From a virus, in IMG/VR virus record IMGVR_UViG_3300030098_004212, positions 1-45,711 of that record: 45,711 nucleotides of DNA; one strand, 5' to 3'. Positions 40,038 to 45,711 of this stretch are shown here, one piece after another. Position numbers and translations under genes: made by a program. The notes under the pieces were generated by a model. It did no database searches and had not been told where the DNA came from. It worked only from the letters and a program-made list of their open reading frames with translations. Numbering within the stretch: position 1 is the first letter of the stretch; every line of letters starts with the position of its first letter.

Positions 40038-42989
40038 ATGGCAGAATGGACATACACAGTTACACATTATTATGATGTTAACGGAACAACAGGCACGCAG
40101 GATTTAACTGGTAATGTTATTTCTATACCATTATTTACAGACACAGGTTCAGGAGAAGTTAATGAAGCAAAAATACTTTTAGATGCTGATAGTGGTAATT
40201 ATATAAAAGATGATTCATCAGGAAAACGAATTATTCAACAACATGATGTAATCAAATTACTTGTTAATGATGGATTAGGAACAGGTGGCACACAGGGGGG
40301 CACATACACAAAATACTTTAATGTTGTAAAAAAAATACCGATTAAATCAAAATCAGAGGGGGTTAGATTGTTAATAGAGTTATTAGGTGTTGAACAATGG
40401 TTACAAAGAATCCAATATATTAAACCAAGTTATTTTGAAAACGCACAGGAAGTTTTTCAAGATATAGGTCAATTTTATAACTCAAACAAAGGAACTGGTA
40501 TGCCAACGTTAGATGGTCATTTAATAACAGATAATACAAATGATTTACCAAACAATACTGAAAATGTATATGATTTTGGTAATAATGAAGATAATTGTTT
40601 TGACAGAATGGGTGAAGTGATTGATAAGGTAGGAGCATCAGGTGATAATGGTGGTGTTTTAGACTTTTTTGATTTAAAATTCACATATAGTAACAACGGA
40701 AATGATCTAACAGCAAATGTATTTTCATCAGGTTCACCATCAGCAGGAAGTGAGATAACATTAACAGGTTCAACAAGTGTAAATGTTGGTGAATCAGATG
40801 GCGGTATTAATGCCGAAGAAGGAACATTAATTAATTCATGGGGTGCAAATGATAGAGGAAGTTTACCTGTTGAACATTCACAGTTCCAAGGAAGGCAACA
40901 ATGGTGGAATTTATTCTTTCCAGATTGGAAAACAGGTGCGAGTTACAAAAGTGGGGCGAAAGCCAGTGTTTTTAAAACAGGGGCTGGTAGAACTAATTAT
41001 AAAGTAAAATCAGGTCAAGACCACACAGCATCAAACTCAAACAAACCACCTAACAGTACATACTGGGATGAATTAACATCTGCAACATATTACGGTAATG
41101 TCTACAAATATTCACCTTGGACTGCACAAAGAGCAGAAGAGTGGAAAAACACAGCATGTAATCCAAGTGGTAATTATGGATTAACAAATGGTGCCCAGAA
41201 TATTTCTATGTTTGATCATAATATAGTATGTAGAGATGGAACATTCTTTAGAACATTTGTTGATCAAATAGCAACAACACAATCAGTAGGTACAACATTC
41301 GGAAGACATATTTTACAGGAATTACTTTATGATGATAATAGAAATGGAACAGGTAATGCACTTTATAGAGGTTTTAGGGTACTTTGTAAAGGTGCTCCAT
41401 ATGGGTCTGGTCCTTGGTTCGGGTATTCTAATAATATTAGTGGAACATCTGCATCAGCCGATACAGTAGTAGATGAGAATGGTAGATTGATTAAAGACAG
41501 TATTCTAGAATATACAGGAACAAAATGGCTTGTAAAATATAGACCGTATGAAAACCAGTTTACAAATAACACCACACCAACACAATTACAGGTAAATGTG
41601 ATATATGAAGGCAGATGTTACCAATTTTATGCAGATAGTACAAACCAAACATGGCAAAATGTGGCAGATGCAGATAATGGTAACGATGCATTTCATCCTG
41701 TTGTAGAGAATGGTTCTGATTATAAAATCTGGAATGTTCCCGGGTGTTTAGCCAAAAAAAATACCAATGATACATTTACAGATGTTGATTCATTGTATGG
41801 TTGGGATTCTACAAACACAAACTCTGCAATAGAAGCAGTATATAACTGGTCACCTTTTGATATATGGAATAAAGACAGAGCTGAACTTGTTGCATCATTA
41901 GACGATAGAAATACTGAAGATTATTATCAATGTGGTGCATGGTTATCATTTAGGTTTCCATTTCCAACAACAACTATCAGAGGAACTGGTACATCAAGCG
42001 GTCAATTAATTGGAGATTGGTACGGTGGTGGAACAAATACATCTAATCCACATGAACCTACTACATTAGATGCACAGAATATGCATTTTACACATGACGG
42101 AAAACGAGGATTTAATTATGGTGGGTCATCAGAAGATTATGGTCAAATATCTGCAATTTCTTTTATGAGTAAATTATGGTTTATGAGAAAACCATTATCA
42201 ACAGGTACTATGGAAAATGTAACTGGGGAAGATGGCTCTAATTTTAAAATGAGATGTGTTTTAGTTGATTCACAGGATAATGTTGTAACGCAGGATTTCG
42301 TTATACCGTTTAACAATCATTGGTTTAGTATAACATTACCATTAAGTGGTTTTGAAATATATAGAGGAAGACAACCAAGGTATCTTGCTAATATCAACTA
42401 TAGTTTTATACAACCAAAAGGTCTTGATGTTCAAGATGTTTTTATCTGGAGAGATATAAAACTAATGTCTATTTTTACTTTAGACTCATATGATGAATAT
42501 GGTAGATACCACCCGGGTGGTTCTGCAAAATGGTCTGATGAATCACTTTTGGATAGTATTTCTGGTATAATGAAAATAGGATATACCGAAAAAGAAATTC
42601 GACTTGCAATAGATGCTCTACATTTTGTTAAACCATTATTAGTTAATTCAGGACAGGTAACGTCTGAAGTTGTTGAACCAGATTTTATACAAAGACCAGA
42701 TATTGGAAATTACGAGCAATTAAAATCAGATGTAGAGTCAGAAAGACAAATTAGAAAATTTCAACATGTAGAATTTGATACAACAACAACTGGTAGATTT
42801 GATATAGGTTTTGGTGATTTTTATAATTTTCAAGATGAAGACATTGTACCTGATAGAATAGGAAGTGAAACTTTTTCAAACGATACTATAAAATTAGTAG
42901 CAAAACGAATTGAATACAGTATAACAAAACCTGTAGATGGTAAAGGTGGGTTTTTAAGAAGAATAAAAGGAGTTAAAAGATTCGTATGA
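40038..42989 (+). CDS. Large baseplate hub/tail-tip protein
   Basis: 983 residues. The first 130 residues (YTVTHYYDVNGTTGTQDLTG, KYFNVVKKIPIKSKSEGVRLLIELLG) resemble hub domains of siphovirus tail tips; the middle is Trp/Tyr- and Asn-rich beta structure with possible carbohydrate binding (QWWNLFFPDWKTGASY); the last 150 (FVKPLLVNSG, a charged helix, FDIGFGDFYNFQDED) may close the hub. Function by position and size. ATGA overlap with the next gene. Confidence 0.5.
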   Translation: MAEWTYTVTHYYDVNGTTGTQDLTGNVISIPLFTDTGSGEVNEAKILLDADSGNYIKDDSSGKRIIQQHDVIKLLVNDGLGTGGTQGGTYTKYFNVVKKIPIKSKSEGVRLLIELLGVEQWLQRIQYIKPSYFENAQEVFQDIGQFYNSNKGTGMPTLDGHLITDNTNDLPNNTENVYDFGNNEDNCFDRMGEVIDKVGASGDNGGVLDFFDLKFTYSNNGNDLTANVFSSGSPSAGSEITLTGSTSVNVGESDGGINAEEGTLINSWGANDRGSLPVEHSQFQGRQQWWNLFFPDWKTGASYKSGAKASVFKTGAGRTNYKVKSGQDHTASNSNKPPNSTYWDELTSATYYGNVYKYSPWTAQRAEEWKNTACNPSGNYGLTNGAQNISMFDHNIVCRDGTFFRTFVDQIATTQSVGTTFGRHILQELLYDDNRNGTGNALYRGFRVLCKGAPYGSGPWFGYSNNISGTSASADTVVDENGRLIKDSILEYTGTKWLVKYRPYENQFTNNTTPTQLQVNVIYEGRCYQFYADSTNQTWQNVADADNGNDAFHPVVENGSDYKIWNVPGCLAKKNTNDTFTDVDSLYGWDSTNTNSAIEAVYNWSPFDIWNKDRAELVASLDDRNTEDYYQCGAWLSFRFPFPTTTIRGTGTSSGQLIGDWYGGGTNTSNPHEPTTLDAQNMHFTHDGKRGFNYGGSSEDYGQISAISFMSKLWFMRKPLSTGTMENVTGEDGSNFKMRCVLVDSQDNVVTQDFVIPFNNHWFSITLPLSGFEIYRGRQPRYLANINYSFIQPKGLDVQDVFIWRDIKLMSIFTLDSYDEYGRYHPGGSAKWSDESLLDSISGIMKIGYTEKEIRLAIDALHFVKPLLVNSGQVTSEVVEPDFIQRPDIGNYEQLKSDVESERQIRKFQHVEFDTTTTGRFDIGFGDFYNFQDEDIVPDRIGSETFSNDTIKLVAKRIEYSITKPVDGKGGFLRRIKGVKRFV

Positions 42990-44005
42990 GCGGTAAAGCC
43001 CCACATAAAAGAGATTTAATTGATGTGATAAAAGCACAACAGAAAATAACAAAAAAAGCAGCAGGTATATCACGAGCTAATGCTAGTGGAGTTATAGATG
43101 CTAGTGCAGGTGTTTTGTCAGCAGGTAAAAACCAAGCTAGTAGTGCGGGTGCTGTAAGCATGAACGCAGGTGCAGATTTAAACATGCACACATATGATAT
43201 TGTTGATGTTGACAGATTAAAATTTTCAGTTACAAAAGGCAGTACCGATGTGCTTTTAACTACTGATACAGGAATAGAGAGTAATTCGTATTACAATCCA
43301 AGTAATTCAACATATTACAGTGTAGGTATGAAATATCAGATTCCTACTAACCAAGCCCATTTGTTTGCTGTTGGAGGTAATAGTATTTTTACTATATATG
43401 AAGCAAGTATACAGATGTCCGTACCATTTTCAACTGATTCAATGACGTTAAATTCTACAGCAACATCTGGTGTAGATGTTCCAACTGCTAATGGTAGCAT
43501 ATATTATGATGGTACAGATGTTAAAGCAAAGGTTCCAGCCGGTACTATTAATTTGACAGCCGGAGCAGGCGGTGCTAATACAGCCTTAAGTAACTTAACA
43601 ACAACTTCAATTAATCAAGATTTGATACCATCTAATGCATTTAAAGACCTAGGTGAAACAAACACCTACTGGGATAATGGCTACATATTCAATGGTAAAT
43701 TTAACAATATATCGATCTCTGGAACAGACGCAAAACTTGACATGAATAACAACCCAATTGAGGAATGTGGAGATATTGACTTTGATGCAACGGAGCATAT
43801 CAAAAGAAGTGGAGTTAATTATATGGAATTTCAAGCTAGTAAAATTTTAATAGAGAAACCAATAGATATTGAGGCTGATTTAGAAATAACTAGTGCTTAT
43901 CTTAATGTAAATCAGTCAGGCTCTGGTGCTCCAAGCGGAACAGCAAAGTGGTTTTGGGTGAAATTAGACTCTACAACCTTTGCTAAAGTTCCATGTTACA
44001 CATAG
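42986..44005 (+). CDS. Tail fibre protein
   Basis: 339 residues. Basic helical start, then DLNMHTYDIVDVDRLKF and the repeat-like LSNLTTTSINQDLIP, KDLGETNTYWDNGYI and KLDMNNNPIEECGDIDF, the style of marine phage fibres in which chains of such units fold as trimers. A last domain ends in AKWFWVKLDS. A second, separate fibre beside the 18.7-26 kb adhesin block. Confidence 0.6.
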   Translation: MSGKAPHKRDLIDVIKAQQKITKKAAGISRANASGVIDASAGVLSAGKNQASSAGAVSMNAGADLNMHTYDIVDVDRLKFSVTKGSTDVLLTTDTGIESNSYYNPSNSTYYSVGMKYQIPTNQAHLFAVGGNSIFTIYEASIQMSVPFSTDSMTLNSTATSGVDVPTANGSIYYDGTDVKAKVPAGTINLTAGAGGANTALSNLTTTSINQDLIPSNAFKDLGETNTYWDNGYIFNGKFNNISISGTDAKLDMNNNPIEECGDIDFDATEHIKRSGVNYMEFQASKILIEKPIDIEADLEITSAYLNVNQSGSGAPSGTAKWFWVKLDSTTFAKVPCYT

Positions 44006-44039
44006 ATACATTTTTATGTGATAATAATAATCAGATATT

Positions 44040-44201
44040 ATGGGATTACTAACATATCTAGAAAATCTTGTTTCTAATTATGAATTAAAAATCCAGCAAT
44101 TAGAACAACAGCTTCAAATCCAGCAACAAAGAATAGCACAGTTAGAAGAAGAGTTGCAAAACAACACTGTTAAAGAAGTTGTAGAGTTAGAAGACAAATA
44201 G
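44040..44201 (+). CDS. Small coiled-coil protein
   Basis: 53 residues, one continuous coiled coil from residue 14 to 41 (KIQQLEQQLQIQQQRIAQLE), Gln-rich, with an acidic end. Could be a leucine-zipper-type regulator or oligomer. Confidence 0.5.
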   Translation: MGLLTYLENLVSNYELKIQQLEQQLQIQQQRIAQLEEELQNNTVKEVVELEDK

Positions 44202-44206
44202 TATGA

Positions 44207-44215
44207 TTTATAAGA
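44207..44215 (+). promoter_or_regulatory. TATA box before 44238
   Basis: ATTTATAAG 23-31 bases before the ATG. Confidence 0.45.
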
Positions 44216-44237
44216 GGAAAAGTATTACTGTATTACA

Positions 44238-44618
44238 ATGAGTGCACAACAAGAAGTACCACCTTCAGAAAAACAAATTAACTATCTGAAAAGATTAGGT
44301 TATACAGGCGATACACCTACTTCTATTAAAGAAGCAAGCCAGTTAATTGAAAAGCTAGCAGGTAATAACACAGGGAAGAGCACAAACAAAACATTTGTAG
44401 CATCAGTACCTGTTAAAACAATCGATACGACAAAAATAGACTTACATGCTTCCGAACTAGAAGTAATACGAAAAGAGACACACGAGATTGTTCAAGTTAT
44501 ATTAGCACAAGCTGCACAGGTCCACATAGACTGTGCTGCGGTTGGTTACGACAACCCAGCTTTTGAGGGATTGGTACTGAAAGAAGTACGTGAACGCATT
44601 TACCACAATTCGTGTTAA
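44238..44618 (+). CDS. Protein with DUF3072-like motif
   Basis: 126 residues. The N-terminal PPSEKQINYLKRLGYTG, then TSIKEASQLIEKL, matches a short helical unit seen next to many phage and mobile-element DNA proteins. The rest is helical, with ETHEIVQVILAQAAQ. Precedes radA; may be an ssDNA or recombination accessory protein. Confidence 0.5.
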   Translation: MSAQQEVPPSEKQINYLKRLGYTGDTPTSIKEASQLIEKLAGNNTGKSTNKTFVASVPVKTIDTTKIDLHASELEVIRKETHEIVQVILAQAAQVHIDCAAVGYDNPAFEGLVLKEVRERIYHNSC

Positions 44619-44626
44619 TGCTAATC

Positions 44627-44647
44627 GTTAGGTTTTTATAACCTAAC
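44627..44647 (+). promoter_or_regulatory. Perfect palindromic operator over the radA TATA box
   Basis: GTTAGGTT and AACCTAAC, eight-base perfect inverted repeats separated by TTTAT, include the TATA element (TTTTTATA) 23-30 bases before the radA ATG. A dimeric repressor bound here would block TBP. Confidence 0.6.
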
Positions 44648-44662
44648 CACCCTATTTATTTT

Positions 44663-45679
44663 ATGGATTTTAATTTAGAAGACCTACCGGGAATTGGACC
44701 AACTAAAGCAAAACGTCTAAAAGAAAATGGTGTTACAAGTCCACTAGATTTTATTATTAGAGGAGCAAGAGAAATTTCAAGATTAACAGATATCACACCT
44801 GCTACAACTGCAAAGATGATTAAACAAATCAGAGAGACATTAGCAGAAAGTGGAACACCTATACAAGTTGATAGTATTGGAACATTAAGAGAATTAAAGA
44901 AAACACAGAAACGTTATTCTGTTGAAGTAGATGAAATAGATAAAGCAACCAGAGGTGGATTTGAAACACAATCATTGTATGAGATATATGGTGCAGAAGG
45001 AGCAGGTAAAACACAGTTATCATTTTCAATAACATCAAGTGTTATGAAACAAGATGAATCAGTATGGTTTATAGATTGTGAAGGTACATTTGATGAGGAA
45101 CGTTTAGAAGAGATTTGTCTTAGTAGAGAAGTAGAGTATAACCCAGACTTGGTTAAATATAACATGGTTACTGATTCTGAAGACTTACTACAAATCATCA
45201 ATACACAAGCTTTAGAATATGTGGTCGATGGTAGTGTTAGAGTCATTATTATTGATGGTCTAGTAGGGTTGTTCAGAATGCTCTATCATGGTCGTGGGGA
45301 ATTGGCTGAACGTCAAGACGTGTTAGAGCAAATTTTAGTTAAACTACGTAATCTATCAGTATATGGTAACTGCTGTGTGATATTAACTAACCAAGTTATG
45401 TCTAACCCGGACCCATTTGGTGCTAAAGAGAAAGCTGTGGGTGGACATGTTTTAGGTCATTCTGTAAAGTACATCTATGCTATAAAAAAAGGCTTGAAGA
45501 ATAATAGAGTATTATCACGAGTTAAATCACCAAAGGACCCACAGGGAGACTTTACATTTTTCTTAAATGAAGAAGGTGTCTCATCAGAGGAGACTTTGAA
45601 AAAAAGCCAAGCCAAAAAAAAACTTCAAAATCAGTTCAGTGATGTAGGTACAAAGGATACTAGTTTGTTGTTAGAATGA
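44663..45679 (+). CDS. radA: RadA recombinase (archaeal Rad51)
   Basis: 338 residues. N-terminal helix-hairpin-helix domain (LPGIGPTKAKRLKENG, 1-65), the linker with RYSVEVDEID, and the RecA core: Walker A GAEGAGKT, Walker B VRVIIIDGL, DNA-binding loops near GRGELAERQDVL and GAKEKAVGGHVLGHS, and the QVMSNP motif. Close in length to cellular archaeal RadA (about 320-350). Drives strand exchange and perhaps replication by recombination, with the nuclease-like genes nearby. A leaderless promoter with a palindrome lies upstream. The gene runs across the join of the circular map into the next gene. Confidence 0.9.
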   Translation: MDFNLEDLPGIGPTKAKRLKENGVTSPLDFIIRGAREISRLTDITPATTAKMIKQIRETLAESGTPIQVDSIGTLRELKKTQKRYSVEVDEIDKATRGGFETQSLYEIYGAEGAGKTQLSFSITSSVMKQDESVWFIDCEGTFDEERLEEICLSREVEYNPDLVKYNMVTDSEDLLQIINTQALEYVVDGSVRVIIIDGLVGLFRMLYHGRGELAERQDVLEQILVKLRNLSVYGNCCVILTNQVMSNPDPFGAKEKAVGGHVLGHSVKYIYAIKKGLKNNRVLSRVKSPKDPQGDFTFFLNEEGVSSEETLKKSQAKKKLQNQFSDVGTKDTSLLLE

Positions 45680-45711
45680 GTGACAAACGTTGGGCTAAAC
45701 ATTTTATGAAT
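45614..45711 (+). repeat. Terminal direct repeat, right copy
   Basis: 98 bases identical to 3-100. See the left copy. Confidence 0.95.
45676..45711 (+). CDS. Partial copy of the gene at 65 (cut by the window end)
   Basis: First 12 codons of the radA-linked nuclease-like protein, repeated because the map is circular. The ATGA overlap with radA is visible here. Confidence 0.9.
   Translation, partial: MSDKRWAKHFMN

Noticed and set aside
44627-44647. Terminator hairpin for the gene at 44238
   Set aside because: No T-run follows, and the element coincides with the TATA box of radA at the right distance; an operator is preferred.
1-45711. Integrated provirus
   Set aside because: No integrase, attachment repeat, or host gene is seen; ends overlap as in a free circular genome.
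1-45711. Virus-encoded DNA methyltransferase as reason for site bias
   Set aside because: No methyltransferase motifs were found in any ORF, so avoidance rather than self-methylation is the simpler reading.

Overview
The window is a complete, or nearly complete, genome of a tailed double-stranded DNA virus (Caudoviricetes type) of an archaeon. The last 98 bases repeat the first ones, so the contig closes into a circle of about 45.61 kb. Archaeal traits are a RadA recombinase, an MCM helicase fused to a primase-polymerase, TATA-like boxes about 22-33 bases upstream of many start codons (leaderless mRNAs), C-rich/oligo-T terminators, low GC, and many tiny zinc-ribbon proteins. Serine/aspartate SLSD repeats in a tail protein and two metzincin proteases that would suit a protein S-layer point to an ammonia-oxidising Nitrososphaeria (Thaumarchaeota) host. 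The host assignment is inference.

Layout, left to right. 0-7 kb: replication and recombination operon (nuclease-like protein after radA, RHH regulator, Prim-Pol-MCM, SWIM protein, zinc proteins), two small head-tail connector candidates and a DnaQ-like exonuclease. 7.2-8.7 kb: small HTH protein, small terminase and the ATPase half of the large terminase. 8.7-13.2 kb: about 21 very small overlapping genes, many with CxxC knuckles, plus a RecB/Cas4-like nuclease and a mini HExxH protein. 13.2-15.5 kb: the separate nuclease half of the large terminase, then the portal. 15.5-18.7 kb: membrane proteins, and two divergent metzincin proteases flanking a holin-like gene (candidate lysis block). 18.7-27.7 kb: an adhesin block with fibre repeats, LamG-like domains and the SLSD-repeat protein. 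27.7-34.6 kb: a 1448-residue multi-domain protein that starts with a prohead-protease-like module, then scaffold, decoration protein and major capsid protein. 34.6-44.2 kb: tail genes (terminator, tube, gp10-like neck protein, short tape measure, hub, fibre). 44.2-45.7 kb: radA. No sheath gene was recognised, so a siphovirus-like particle is likely.

Main points. (1) The 1448-residue protein carries six LK-x-R-[LI]-[AG] motifs between its modules, and a seventh lies in a separate basic protein; they look like maturation cleavage sites that would release packaged proteins, among them an HNH-like nuclease and a polyvalent-protein-like domain. (2) The terminase is split cleanly between its two domains by 4.5 kb of small genes. 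(3) By eye the genome has no CCWGG and no GGCC; the roughly 20 Pro-Gly pairs checked are all written CCG-GG or CCC-GG. GATC is almost absent from the first 20 kb. The adhesin block differs: it has GATC sites and no CCGG. (4) Three genes lie on the minus strand: a zinc-ribbon/secreted-metzincin pair and a tiny zinc protein between the polyprotein and the scaffold. No stretch of more than 300 bases is without a gene.
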